DNA from: Paludibacter sp. | GTDB taxonomy: Bacteria; Bacteroidota; Bacteroidia; Bacteroidales; Paludibacteraceae | Direction of reading: 5' to 3' | DNA: 40,515 bases | Assembly (NCBI GenBank): GCA_017882285.1 | Contig: JADGPS010000023.1 | Coordinates: 1-40,515, forward strand | Shown here: piece after piece, positions 9,374 through 19,600 of the stretch | How positions within the stretch are numbered: the first letter of the stretch is position 1 | Layout: every line of letters begins with the position of its first letter | Notes under the pieces: generated by a model | Told to the model about the DNA's origin: nothing | What the model saw: only the letters and a program-made list of their open reading frames with translations | The model's database searches: none | Made by a program: the position numbers and the translations under genes

Positions 9374-11038
9374 ATGATGAAGAAAATGAAAACATTAAAT
9401 AAATTATTTTTAGGACTAATCATAACAACCCCTCTGTTATTAAACAGTTGTAGTGATAGCTTCCTTAATATTCAGCCAAACGACAAATTAACACTGGATA
9501 ATTTCTTCCAATCTGAATCTGATCTTCAGGCCTCTACAGCAGGCTTGTATAACAAGGTTTGGTTTGATTTTAACGATAAGTTCTATTACGGCTTAGGCGA
9601 TGGGCGAAGCAACAATATGTATGCTCCTTATTCGGATTATATCTATCCTTTCAGCGATTTGACTGAAACTTCACTTACCGGCCCTTTGGTATTAGCTTGG
9701 GGATCGTTTTACAATGTTATCGGACAATCAAATAATGTGATTAATAATATTCGCAAGAATTCTAAGAATGTTACTGAAGATCAGAAAAATGCAGCTATTG
9801 CCGAAGCTCGTTTCATGAGAGGAACTGCATATTGGTATCTTGCTTCATTGTGGGGTAACGCTATTATTGTAGAAGATAATACCGTGCTAGTAAATCACCC
9901 GGTAGTAAATACAAGCCCACGAAAAGACGTGTTTGAATTTGCAATGCGAGATTTAGAATTTGCGGCAAAATATCTACCGGCTACTGTTAGCCAAGCTGGT
10001 CGTTTGACAAAATGGAGCGCCTTTGGGATGTTGTCACGTGTTTATTTGTCTTACTCTGGTATTAGTGTTGACCCAAATAGTGGTGTTAGAGATCAGGCTT
10101 ATCTTGATTTAGCTGCGAAAGCCGCTAAAAAAGTTTCCGAAGAAAGTGGTTTGGCACTGATGAGTAGCTATGCTGATTTATACAAAATAGAAAACAACAA
10201 TAATCCTGAATCACTTTTTGCACTTCAATGGGTACCTAACGGCGATTATGGGGTAACCAATACGCAACAGGCTTACTTTGCTGTTGCCTCGGAAATTACC
10301 GGTGACGATGCTGCATGGGGTTATTATACAATGGCTTCGGCGAACGTGATGTCTGAGTATGAAACTGCTGATAGCCTTCGTAGAAAAGCAACCTATATGG
10401 CTTACGGCGACCATTATGCTGAATTGGAAAAAGCAAATGGAGGTTATACCTATACTGTATTACACAATAGCAAAAAATGCTGTAACATCAAAAAAGGTGT
10501 GGTGGGTAATACTACCGATAATAATGGGAAATCCACAAGAATGAATTCAGCTTTAAATACTTACATGCTCCGTTTAGCTGAGGTGTACCTGAATTATGCT
10601 GAAGCTGTTCTTGGAAATAATTCATCTACTTCTGATGCTACTGCGCTGCTTTATTTCAATAAAGTTCGTACTCGTGCAGGGATACCGGCTAAAAACAGCA
10701 TTTCTTACGAAGATATTCGTCACGAACGCCGTGTAGAATTTGCGATGGAGGGTCAGTACTGGTACGATGAGGTTAGCCGTGCTTATTATAAACAACAGGA
10801 AGTGCTTGACCGCATAAATACCGAGAAACGTGATTTTATTGATTTATACGATTATGACAAAACGTCTAATACATGTACTATAAAGCTTAACACTACAGCA
10901 AGAGCCGTAAATCAGGCAACTGCACAAAGAATGTTATTGCCATATCCTGAATCTGAAGTTGTACAGAATCCTTTGCTTAAACAAGCACCGGTTAAATACA
11001 CTTTCACCGAAGACAAAATAACAGACTTATTTAATTAA
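9374..11038 (+). CDS. susD: SusD-like glycan-binding lipoprotein (first pair)
   Basis: Surface lipoprotein that caps the SusC barrel and binds the incoming glycan. The N-terminus has a lipoprotein signal with lipobox LLNSC, followed by acidic SDS, which fits surface export. The all-helical TPR-like SusD fold is indicated by IAEARFMRGTAYWYLASLWG near residue 140-160. The C-terminal RagB/SusD segment has NKVRTRAGIP, HERRVEFAMEGQYWYDEV and a final LLPYPESEV. The 554-residue length is typical. ATGATGAAG at 9374 starts one base after the susC1 stop; the second or third ATG could also serve. The natural ligand is presumably xylan or xylo-oligosaccharide, by context. Confidence 0.96.
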   Translation: MMKKMKTLNKLFLGLIITTPLLLNSCSDSFLNIQPNDKLTLDNFFQSESDLQASTAGLYNKVWFDFNDKFYYGLGDGRSNNMYAPYSDYIYPFSDLTETSLTGPLVLAWGSFYNVIGQSNNVINNIRKNSKNVTEDQKNAAIAEARFMRGTAYWYLASLWGNAIIVEDNTVLVNHPVVNTSPRKDVFEFAMRDLEFAAKYLPATVSQAGRLTKWSAFGMLSRVYLSYSGISVDPNSGVRDQAYLDLAAKAAKKVSEESGLALMSSYADLYKIENNNNPESLFALQWVPNGDYGVTNTQQAYFAVASEITGDDAAWGYYTMASANVMSEYETADSLRRKATYMAYGDHYAELEKANGGYTYTVLHNSKKCCNIKKGVVGNTTDNNGKSTRMNSALNTYMLRLAEVYLNYAEAVLGNNSSTSDATALLYFNKVRTRAGIPAKNSISYEDIRHERRVEFAMEGQYWYDEVSRAYYKQQEVLDRINTEKRDFIDLYDYDKTSNTCTIKLNTTARAVNQATAQRMLLPYPESEVVQNPLLKQAPVKYTFTEDKITDLFN

Positions 11039-11057
11039 CTATTAAACTGAAGAAATA

Positions 11058-12440
11058 ATGAAAAGTATATTTTCAAATAAAAACATTTGGACAATCGGTT
11101 TACTTGTAAGTTTGTTCGTCGGCTCATTGGGCTTTTCGTCCTGTAAGCAAGATGTTGACATCGCAAGTACACCGATAAAAGTAGATTCTGTATTCCTTGA
11201 AGATGCTACATCTTCGGTAATTGACAGAAAGGTAACATTTGCCCGCTTAGGGTCCTTAATCCGTATTCAAGGTTCGGGTTTCACTGGAATGAAAAAGGTA
11301 TATATCAACGGATATGATTCATATTTTAGTGTTACGATGGTTACGGATATATCTATGTTAATTCAGGTTCCGGGAAAAGCTCCTATTGTAGACGCTGATA
11401 CCACGGTGCGTAATACCATTCGTTTGGTGAAAGATGGTTCTGAATTTATATACAAAATTCAAATCCGTAGTGGAGCACCAACATTGACTAGTATTTCAAA
11501 CACAATGCCGGCTGCCGGTGATACCATCACCATTTTTGGAACGGGATTGACTGAAATCAAAAAAATTACATTCCCAGAAAATGTGGTTGTTACTGTAGGA
11601 ATTGTTTCAGATAAGGCTGGAACATACTGTAAAGTGGCTGTACCTGCCGGACTAACGAAAAGCGGCTCTTTAAAGGTAGAAGGATCGAATGGTGGGGTGT
11701 ATTCACCAGCCTATTTTAATTGCAAATCGGGTGTTATACTTGATTTCGATGGTGTAGGTTCACAAGGCTATTGGGGATGGACAGCAACAGGAAGTATGAT
11801 CGATGCCTCTGATTTGGAATCTGCTGTTATCGGAACAAACGGTGTAAAATCACAAGGAAAATATTGTGCTCACCGCCCGTCACGTATCACTCAGTTTGCT
11901 GCAGGTAAAAACCGTCTTTCAGAGGTTTGGACAGCAGGCAACGGTGACGACTGGCGTGGACGTTTTACTTCGCTTATCCCGGCCACTACGACCGTAAGTC
12001 AGTGTGCTTTTCAGTTCGATATTTATGTGCCGCAAGCATGGTCGAATACAGGTTTCCTTAAAATCTGCCTGATCAACAATTTTAATGGGGGCGAATGGAC
12101 AGATAAATGTTATAACTATGTACCTTGGCTTGTAAATGGTATTGTTACTCCATTCCAAACGTCAGGTTGGACAACAGTAACTATTCCGTTTAGCTATTTT
12201 TATACTTATGCGGATACTAATTCTTCATATACATTCGAAAATATACTGGCTGCGCGTGAAACTGCTACGTATCAGAATTTTGGAATCTTTTTTGAAAACT
12301 CGGATATAAAGTTGCAGAATGTTACAGGAAACGTCAAAGATGCAAATACAACACTTACATCGGCGGCTACTTCAATAAGTGTATATACTGATAATTGGCG
12401 GGTAGTTCCATTGTCGAGCCCAACTTACACAGATTATTAA
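11058..12440 (+). CDS. Surface glycan-binding protein (SGBP), IPT/TIG domains plus binding domain
   Basis: A non-catalytic surface lipoprotein (lipobox GFSSC, then KQD) that would hold xylan near the SusCD complex. After the signal, Ig-like IPT/TIG folds run to about residue 220, with SGAPTLTSISNTMPAAGDTITIFGTGL as a clear TIG start. From about residue 226 a larger beta-sandwich begins with VILDFDGVGSQGYWGW. It is rich in Trp and Tyr and resembles the C-terminal ligand-binding domain of SGBP-B proteins. It sits 19 bases behind susD1, the position where these proteins occur in many PULs. The fold assignment is by pattern; xylan as ligand is inferred from the neighbours. Confidence 0.85.
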   Translation: MKSIFSNKNIWTIGLLVSLFVGSLGFSSCKQDVDIASTPIKVDSVFLEDATSSVIDRKVTFARLGSLIRIQGSGFTGMKKVYINGYDSYFSVTMVTDISMLIQVPGKAPIVDADTTVRNTIRLVKDGSEFIYKIQIRSGAPTLTSISNTMPAAGDTITIFGTGLTEIKKITFPENVVVTVGIVSDKAGTYCKVAVPAGLTKSGSLKVEGSNGGVYSPAYFNCKSGVILDFDGVGSQGYWGWTATGSMIDASDLESAVIGTNGVKSQGKYCAHRPSRITQFAAGKNRLSEVWTAGNGDDWRGRFTSLIPATTTVSQCAFQFDIYVPQAWSNTGFLKICLINNFNGGEWTDKCYNYVPWLVNGIVTPFQTSGWTTVTIPFSYFYTYADTNSSYTFENILAARETATYQNFGIFFENSDIKLQNVTGNVKDANTTLTSAATSISVYTDNWRVVPLSSPTYTDY

Positions 12441-12565
12441 TCAGGGGTCTGACAGATTCAATAAAAGACTCTAAGTAAAGAAACGAGCATGATTCAATTA
12501 GATAATAGGGGTAAATAACTCATCATGCGGGTTACACAACCTATAACTTTTAAAATTTAATACAG

Positions 12566-14212
12566 ATGAAAGTAAAATTTATATTTATGATCGTTGTCCT
12601 TTCAGCTCTTTTGTTCTCCTCTTGCGAGGAACAAGTAATGAACTGGTATAAGGATCCGACTCATGGCGAGATTACCAATGCAGAATTGCCCCTTCAATTG
12701 GCAGAAAAAATTACACGATATGATGTTCTTAAGTCATATACTGATTTTACACTGGGTGTGGGTATGGACTTGGACATGTATCTATCAAATCCGACTTACA
12801 GAGGGATTATCAATAATAACTTTGATCAGGTAACTGTTGGTTATGCCATGAAACATGGTCCAATGGTCACATCAACCGGCGCACTTAATTATATCATGGT
12901 TGATTCTTTAATGAGAGTATTAACAACCAATGGGTTAACTGTTTTCGGTCACTGTTTAGTGTGGCACTCCAACCAGAATGCAACCTATTTAAATGGTATT
13001 ATTGCACCTCAGGTTTCAATTACGAATCTTTTGAATAATGGAACTTTCGAATCTGGAATATCTGGATGGTCAGCCTGGAATGGAAGTGCTCCTACGGCAA
13101 CTACAACTGCATATCAGGGCAATGGTGCGATGAAAGTGGTAAATGCGTCGAACAATGCTGGCGGTCAGTGGCACACACAGATTCATTCCGATTTTAATGT
13201 CAAAATGACTGCTGGTGCAAGTTATACCATTTCTTTCTATATCCGTTCAGATGCTGCGGGCTCTGTTCGTTGTTCTACAGCCGGTTCTGCTCATTATCAG
13301 AATGATGTGGTTACAAATACGAGCTGGATAAAAGTATCATGGATATTATCTGCTCCAGATGGTGGTGAATCGGGTTTAAACTTTGACCTCGGTCTGGTGG
13401 CAGGTACTTACTATATTGACAATGTGGTAGTAGGATTAACAAACTCGCCTACAGTTGAATTGGCTGATACAACCAAAACCCGTATCATTGGCAATGCAAT
13501 GACTTCTTGGATTTCGAATATGGTGGGTCACTATAAAGACAAAGTGAAAGCTTGGGATGTGGTGAATGAACCAATGAAAGAAGATGGTACTGTTCACGAT
13601 GGTAAAGAGAACATTACAGCAAACGACCAGTTCTACTGGGTAAAGTATCTGGGTAAAGATTATGCGGTAACAGCTTTTAAACTGGCTCGTCAGTATGGTA
13701 ATGCAACGGATAAACTTTTTATCAACGATTATAACCTGGAATACAGTCTGTCTAAGTGCGATGGTTTGATTAATTATGTAAAATACATCGAAAGTAAAGG
13801 TGCAACTGTTGATGGCATTGGAACTCAAATGCATATCAGCATTACTACCGATACATTAAAAATAGATCAGATGTTCCAGTTATTGGCTACTTCTGGTAAG
13901 TTGATTAGAATATCAGAGCTTGATATACAGGTGAATACAGCTAATCCTACTACAGCTATTATGGCAACCCAGGCACACATGTATCAATATGTAATCGATT
14001 CTTATAAAAAATATGTTCCTAAAGCCCAACAATATGGAATTACAATTTGGGGTGTATCGGATAATGCAAAAGAACATGTCAACTGGATACCTAATGATGC
14101 TCCGAATGTGTGGGATAGTAATTACGCCCGAAAACATGCATACAAAGGGGTCGCCGACGGACTTGCAGGAGAAGATGTAAGTACTCATTTCTCGGGTGAA
14201 CTTAAGTATTAA
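12566..14212 (+). CDS. Surface lipoprotein GH10 endo-xylanase with a CBM inserted in the catalytic domain
   Basis: Endo-beta-1,4-xylanase of family GH10. The lipobox LLFSSC followed by EEQ suggests an outer-membrane, outward-facing lipoprotein. The catalytic barrel begins near residue 40, and GHCLVWHSNQN (about 131-141) carries the family His and Trp. It is interrupted at about 150-290 by a CBM4/9/22-type beta-sandwich starting NLLNNGTFESGISGWSAW and ending YYIDNVVVGL. The barrel then resumes with AWDVVNEPM (acid/base E335) and ISELDIQV (nucleophile E451). CBM insertion at this loop is known from Bacteroides and Prevotella xylanases, often as two modules; only one is seen here. It follows the SGBP gene after 125 bases and probably makes the first cuts at the surface. 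Confidence 0.95.
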   Translation: MKVKFIFMIVVLSALLFSSCEEQVMNWYKDPTHGEITNAELPLQLAEKITRYDVLKSYTDFTLGVGMDLDMYLSNPTYRGIINNNFDQVTVGYAMKHGPMVTSTGALNYIMVDSLMRVLTTNGLTVFGHCLVWHSNQNATYLNGIIAPQVSITNLLNNGTFESGISGWSAWNGSAPTATTTAYQGNGAMKVVNASNNAGGQWHTQIHSDFNVKMTAGASYTISFYIRSDAAGSVRCSTAGSAHYQNDVVTNTSWIKVSWILSAPDGGESGLNFDLGLVAGTYYIDNVVVGLTNSPTVELADTTKTRIIGNAMTSWISNMVGHYKDKVKAWDVVNEPMKEDGTVHDGKENITANDQFYWVKYLGKDYAVTAFKLARQYGNATDKLFINDYNLEYSLSKCDGLINYVKYIESKGATVDGIGTQMHISITTDTLKIDQMFQLLATSGKLIRISELDIQVNTANPTTAIMATQAHMYQYVIDSYKKYVPKAQQYGITIWGVSDNAKEHVNWIPNDAPNVWDSNYARKHAYKGVADGLAGEDVSTHFSGELKY

Positions 14213-14243
14213 GCCTCTCTCTAAAGATGATATAAAAAAGAAA

Positions 14244-14276
14244 AACTTTCCCAAAGTTCTAAACTTTGAGAAAGTT
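14244..14276. repeat. Imperfect inverted repeat behind the GH10 gene
   Basis: Arms AACTTTC-C-CAAAGTT (14244-14258) and AACTTTG-A-GAAAGTT (14262-14276) pair as 7+7 bp around one C.A mismatch with a 3-base loop. No T tract follows, so it is not a standard terminator. A related, more degenerate sequence lies at 35143-35161, so it may be a dispersed repeat. A further short hairpin (TACCC/GGGTA) is at 14302-14315. Confidence 0.6.
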
Positions 14277-14363
14277 GAAAATCATTCAAATCCCTTTAAA
14301 GTACCCAAGAGGGTAGGGGTAAATTATACCGATTGCACAAATAATATAGTCCAATTTCGACCC

Positions 14364-14378
14364 TGCCTGCCGCAGGCA
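14364..14378. repeat. Short GC-rich palindrome
   Basis: TGCCTG and CAGGCA enclose CCG in otherwise AT-rich DNA. GC-rich palindromes of this kind occur as small dispersed elements in Bacteroidota spacers (recalled, not checked). No second copy was noticed in this window. Confidence 0.4.
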
Positions 14379-14430
14379 AGTTCGTCTTATTGCACTATTT
14401 ATTTGTATGCATCGGCATTAACAACAGTAA

Positions 14431-14462
14431 ACGTATAAAACAGTTTGGACTGTTTTATACGT
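14431..14462 (+). promoter_or_regulatory. Perfect 14-bp hairpin just upstream of the GH35 gene
   Basis: Arms 14431-14444 (ACGTATAAAACAGT) and 14449-14462 are exact reverse complements around the loop TTGG. The downstream arm contains only TTTT and no U tract follows, so it is at best a leaky terminator. It ends 19 bases before the ATG at 14482. It could lower GH35 expression relative to the upstream genes, protect a processed mRNA end, or be a protein-binding palindrome. Confidence 0.55.
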
Positions 14463-14481
14463 ACAATTGGTATTACTTAAG

Positions 14482-16098
14482 ATGCAAAAATTTAAATGGA
14501 TACTTTTTCTATGCGCTACTTTCGTTATTTCAGGTGTTTTTGCACAAAAAACACCTGAAATTGTAAAAGGAAAACAAGGAGATTTTCAGATGATTGTCAA
14601 TGGCAAACATTTTTTGATATTAGGTGGTGAGTTGGGTAATTCTGCTACATCTGATGTAGATGAAATGAAGGGTATATGGCCAAAATTGCAGAAAATGAAT
14701 TTGAATACAGTACTTGCTCCGGTTTACTGGGAGTTGATGGAGCCTGTAGAAGGAAATTTTGATTTCACTTTAGTAGATGCAATGATTAATCAGGCTCGTG
14801 AAAGTAATCTGCATTTGGTGTTTCTATGGTTTGGAACATGGAAAAACAGTATGTCGTGCTACACGCCCGAATGGATAAAAAAAGATTTTAAACGATTTCC
14901 ACGCACGCTCGACAAAAGCGGAAACCCTTCCGAGATTGTATCGGCATTCAGCAAAAATATTTTGGCTTCGGACATTAAGGCCTTTAGTGTTCTAATGACG
15001 CATATAAAATCAGTGGATGCCGTACTACAGACTGTGATTATGATTCAGGTAGAAAATGAAATTGGACAATTGCCGGAAGCAAGAGATTATTCGGTTGATG
15101 CCTGCAAAGCCTTTCAGACCGAAGTGCCCTATAAATTGATGAATTATTTGACCAAAAATAAAGCCATTTTGTTGCCACACATAAAAGACTTATGGGCTAA
15201 AAATGGATTTCTTCAAACCGGTAACTGGGAAACTGTTTTTGGAAAAAGTTTAAATACCGACGAATTGTTTACGGCATGGAATTATGCTGTCTTTGTTGAT
15301 AAAGTGGCTGAGTCGGGTAAAGTAATATACAACCTACCGATTTATGTAAATTGTGCTTTGAACCGACCTAATGTAGATCCGGGCAAATATCCGAGTGGGG
15401 GACCTTTGCCTCATTTAATAAATATCTGGCAGGCTGCTGCTTCTCATATCGATATGTTGTCACCCGATGTATATCATGGCGATTTTCGTAATTGGTGTGT
15501 ACAGTACGATAAATTGAATAATGCACTATTTATGCCTGAAATAAAGATGGAACCGGAAAATGCAGCACAGGTTTTTTACGTTCTCGGACGGCATAAAGCA
15601 TTGGGATATTGTCCGTTTTCGATTGAATCAGCTTCTGAAAATGAAGCAACTCCATTACAGAAAAGCTATCGTGTGCTAGATAATTTATCTGAGATGATAT
15701 TGGCTAATCGTCCAAAAACAGATGGAGTTTATCTCGATAAAGTTCACAAAGTTGATACTTTATTGATTGGAGATTATCAGGTGGTTATTGCTCATGTGTG
15801 CACTTTGCCATGGACCGATGGTGCTAAAGCCGAAAAATGGACACCAGCAGGATGTATTATTATTGAAACTAATCCAGGCGAGTTCTGGATAGGTGGAACG
15901 AGCGTAGTATGCACATTCCGAAATGTAAAGAATAAAGAACTTACAACCGGTATATTATCAGCTGATATTTGTATTAAACAAGAAAATAGCTGGAAATATA
16001 TACGGCTTAATGGTGATCAAACACACCAGGGGCGACACATGAGAATAGGTTCAGGTGAATGGGAAATTCAATGTATACGACTTTACGATTATAAATAA
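14482..16098 (+). CDS. GH35-type glycosidase with DUF5597 C-terminal domain (probable beta-galactosidase)
   Basis: Predicted secreted exo-glycosidase. The ATG at 14482 gives a clean signal peptide (MQKFKWILFL to VFAQ); a TTG at 14467 is less likely. The TIM barrel shows NTVLAPVYWELMEP near 75-88, IQVENEIG with acid/base E193, and LFMPEIK with likely nucleophile E353. The C-terminal part (about 390-535) resembles the DUF5597 beta-domain found behind GH35 catalytic domains. The 539-residue length fits this subgroup. GH35 enzymes are mostly beta-galactosidases. In a xylan locus it may remove terminal galactose from complex side chains, as in cereal glucuronoarabinoxylan or contaminating xyloglucan; this is inference. 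It is the last gene of unit A, with a terminator 17 bases after the stop. Confidence 0.85.
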   Translation: MQKFKWILFLCATFVISGVFAQKTPEIVKGKQGDFQMIVNGKHFLILGGELGNSATSDVDEMKGIWPKLQKMNLNTVLAPVYWELMEPVEGNFDFTLVDAMINQARESNLHLVFLWFGTWKNSMSCYTPEWIKKDFKRFPRTLDKSGNPSEIVSAFSKNILASDIKAFSVLMTHIKSVDAVLQTVIMIQVENEIGQLPEARDYSVDACKAFQTEVPYKLMNYLTKNKAILLPHIKDLWAKNGFLQTGNWETVFGKSLNTDELFTAWNYAVFVDKVAESGKVIYNLPIYVNCALNRPNVDPGKYPSGGPLPHLINIWQAAASHIDMLSPDVYHGDFRNWCVQYDKLNNALFMPEIKMEPENAAQVFYVLGRHKALGYCPFSIESASENEATPLQKSYRVLDNLSEMILANRPKTDGVYLDKVHKVDTLLIGDYQVVIAHVCTLPWTDGAKAEKWTPAGCIIIETNPGEFWIGGTSVVCTFRNVKNKELTTGILSADICIKQENSWKYIRLNGDQTHQGRHMRIGSGEWEIQCIRLYDYK

Positions 16099-16114
16099 AC
16101 AATTGATTTAATGG

Positions 16115-16147
16115 AACTTCGATTTTTGTAAAAGACCGGAGTTTTTT
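16115..16147 (+). terminator. Intrinsic terminator of unit A
   Basis: AACTTCG (16115-16121) pairs with CGGAGTT (16137-16143), one pair being a G-U wobble. The inner TTTT/AAAA can extend the stem, and a run of six T ends at 16147. It begins 17 bases after the GH35 stop. Confidence 0.7.
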
Positions 16148-16416
16148 ATAAGAAAAAACAAACAAAAGCTTTTAATTGTCATTTTTTTATTCTCATTTTG
16201 CAAGTTCATAATGTGTGGTAAATGGTTCGAAAATATTAAAATAAATACCTTGAAAACCTTATGGTTGATTTTGAAAAGTAACAAAAGAATCAGTCTCAGA
16301 AAAATAATTACATCCTTTTTTTAGAGTCAAATTTATATATGTTTTGATAATATTTTCTTGATTTTTTTATTAAGGATTCAAACTTTTTTTAACAAAAGCA
16401 ACCCGGACGAAAATAA

Positions 16417-16503
16417 TTGTAACAGAGATGTAACAAATGTAACCAAAAGAAAATTATTTGATATGTCCCAAATTGAATATAACTTTTGATTATTGTAAGT
16501 TTG
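16417..16503 (+). promoter_or_regulatory. susC2 promoter with candidate HTCS operator
   Basis: TAAGTTTG (16496-16503) fits the -7 consensus, and a TTG at 16473-16475 lies 20 bases upstream, near the expected -33 position. Three heptamers precede it: TTGTAAC (16417-16423), ATGTAAC (16428-16434) and ATGTAAC (16437-16443). The last ends exactly 52 bases before the -7 box and the first 72 bases before it. Clustering and register support a regulator-binding site. Confidence 0.65.
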
Positions 16504-16647
16504 TTACATAGAAAAATCAATTTATTAATTTAATTAAACAAATACATTATGAAGACATGAAAAACTAAAGAAATTATTAAAAAATTACCTTTTATTTAAA
16601 AAATACTTATAAAAAATGAATTAAAAATCAAAAAAAGAATTCTGATC

Positions 16648-19600
16648 ATGAAAATCACAAAACTATTTAGGTCAATTGGCCTATTATTTCTGTTCTCATT
16701 ATTTTCACTTACTGTAAATGCGCAATCAATTTTTGTTAAAGGAGTTGTGAAATCTTTTGCAGGTGAAAGTTTAATTGGTGTTAATGTAACAGAAGTTGGA
16801 GCTACCAATGGAACTGTTACCGACATAGATGGTAATTATACTATTAAAGTACCTTCTCAATCTAAATTAAAGATTTCATATTTAGGTTACAAAACACAAG
16901 TAATAGATGTAAACGGGAAAACATATTTTAGCGTTGTTCTTGAAGAAGATAACAAAGCTTTAGATGAAGTTGTAGTTGTAGGATATGGTAATCAACGGAG
17001 AGAAGCTGTAACTGGTTCAGTTGCTTCAGTAAAAGGAGATGTGATGCGTGAAGTGGCATCTTCTAATATTACGCAGGCTTTACAAGGTCGCGTTGCCGGT
17101 GTGGAAATGTCACAAACCTCCTCTAAACCGGGCGCTGAAATGCAGATCCGTATTCGCGGTACACGTTCGCTAACTGCCAGTAACGATCCGTTGGTGGTAC
17201 TCGACGGTATCCCTTTTGCTGGAAACATCAGTGACATCAACCCGAATGAAATCAAGAGTATAGACATCCTGAAGGATGCTTCGGCAACTGCTATCTACGG
17301 ATCGCGCGGCGCTAACGGTGTACTCTTGGTAACAACTAATAGGGGACAAAACGGCCAGAAAGCGAGGATAACCTATAATGGCTACTATGGTGCAAATGAG
17401 GTGTTTTCCAAATTTGACATGATGGACGGAGAGAAGTTCGCCGCGATGCGAGCTTATGCCAATATGCCTGCATACGTAAATAATACAGCGGATGAAATTC
17501 CGGGAACAAATACCGATTGGCAAGGCTTGTTTTTTAAAACCGGTGCTGTACAAAGCCATGATGTAGGCGTTTCAGGCGGAACAGATCGCGGTGCTTATAC
17601 CTTTGGAGTAGGCTATTACAAAAATGAAGGTGTAGTACCCTTGGAAGGGTTTAGTCGTATTTCGATGCATGCCAGCATTGATCAGGAAGTAGGTAAAATC
17701 TTCCGCATCGGTTTCACTACCAACAGCAACTACAATGTGACCGAAGGAGCCAGTTCGGGAGGATTGTATCAAGTATTACAGAATGACCCGCTTCTCTACC
17801 CCTATAATGCTGATGGCTCTTGGAAAAGAACTGTAGATATGCCGGCAGATAAAGGTATATGGGTCTATACAAGAGATGTTGTGCAGGCTAATAAAGACCG
17901 TATGCTTAGCCAAACTAAAGGCTTCGGTTCTTATAATACAATCTATGGCGAGGTGAAAATACCCGGCGTAGAAGGTTTGAAATATCGTGTCAATTTAGGT
18001 TTGAACTTCCGTATGTCAACCGGAGGAAGCTACACTGGACAAGGAATAAACAACGCCTCAGCAACCAATCCTTCCTCAGCTTCTGTCAGTAACTCGTTGA
18101 GAACTAATTGGGCAATTGAAAACTTACTTACCTACGACCGCACCTTTGCCGATAAGCATCAAATAAATGCCGTAGCTATGTACTCCGCAGAAGAAACCAT
18201 GTACAATCAGTCACGGATGACTGCAAAGGGTGTTGCCGAAAACTTTCAATGGTATAATTTGGGTATGACTGATGGTGAAAGGTCTATTCTCCCAGGCGAT
18301 CAACTATATGAGAAGAGCGGCTTGATGTCATATATGGGACGTGTAATGTATTCGTACGACAGTCGCTATATGATCTCGGCTACCGTCCGTTCCGATGGTT
18401 CCTCACGATTGGCACCCGGACATCAATGGCATACCTATCCGGCCGTATCTGTGGGGTGGAATGTAAAAAAAGAAAATTTTATGCAAAATGTAAATTGGCT
18501 CGACAATCTTAAACTTAGAGTAGGCTATGGAGAGACCTCCAATCAGGCCGTTGCTCCCTACGCAACACTGGGTGGTTTGAGTACCCGCCCTTATAACTTC
18601 GGCGATGCGAGCGCTAATTTTGTAACAGGTACGTATGTAAGTACACTGCCTAACACTGCTTTAGGATGGGAATATTCTAAAACATGGAACTATGGTGTGG
18701 ATTTCTCTCTGCTGCATAACCGCCTGTCCGGTACATTTGAGTATTATGTAACCAACACCAAAAATCTTTTGCTGAGTGTTAACCTTCCTCAAACATCGGG
18801 CGTAGGTAGTTACATGGCAAATGTAGGAGAAACTCAAAACAAAGGTTTTGAATTTTCGCTTAATGGCATTATACTGGACAACCTCAATGGTTGGACCTGG
18901 ACTGCAGGCGTCAACGTGTATTCTAACAAGAACAAAATTGTATCCCTTGCTTCAGGAAACCTTAAAGATGAGGGTAACGCATGGTTCGTAGGACACTCCA
19001 TCAATGTAATCTATGCCCCCAAAAAGATAGGTCTTTGGCAGGAAGGCGACCCCTATTTGAATATCCTTGAGCCGGGTGGAAACGTAGGTATGATTAAGGT
19101 TGAATATCTTGGCGATTATTACAAACAAGGTGATGTTATACCGAAAGGAAGTAATGTAGGAGACCCTGTAAGAGCAATAGATGGAGGCGGTAAAGACCGT
19201 CAGATCCTTGAAGTAGATCCCGACTTTCAGGGTGGTTTCAATACCACAGTGGCGTACAAAGGATTTGACCTGACCGTGATTGGTGCGTTCAAAAGTGGCG
19301 GTACACTCGTCAGCTCACTTTATTCTGCCAACGGTTACCTCAATATGTTGTCTGGACGTAGAGGCCAGGTGAATGTGGACTATTGGACACCGGAAAATAC
19401 CGGTGCAAAATATCCTAAACCAGGTGGCTTAATAAGCGGTGACAATCCGAAATACGGTAATACCCTGGCTCTCTTTGATGCTTCGTATGTGAAAATACGC
19501 GCTATAACTTTGGGATATAATTTCAATATAAAGGCGGTTAAAGAGTTTGGTATTCAAAATTTGCGGATTTATACTACTGTTCAGAATCCATTTGTGTTGT

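Larger units (their letters stand above)
16099..16647 (+). other. Intergenic region between GH35 and susC2
   Basis: A 549-base, very AT-rich spacer. It contains the unit A terminator (16115-16147) and the susC2 control region (16417-16503). A leader of about 140 bases precedes the susC2 ATG. No convincing small gene was seen between 16148 and 16416. Confidence 0.6.

Noticed and set aside
14213-14466. Small ORF running from the end of GH10 into the spacer
   Set aside because: The frame is made of hairpin and repeat sequence, has no plausible ribosome-binding context and no recognisable product.
14467-14481. A TTG start at 14467 for GH35
   Set aside because: It overlaps the end of the hairpin region and adds five residues before an otherwise normal signal peptide that starts at 14482.
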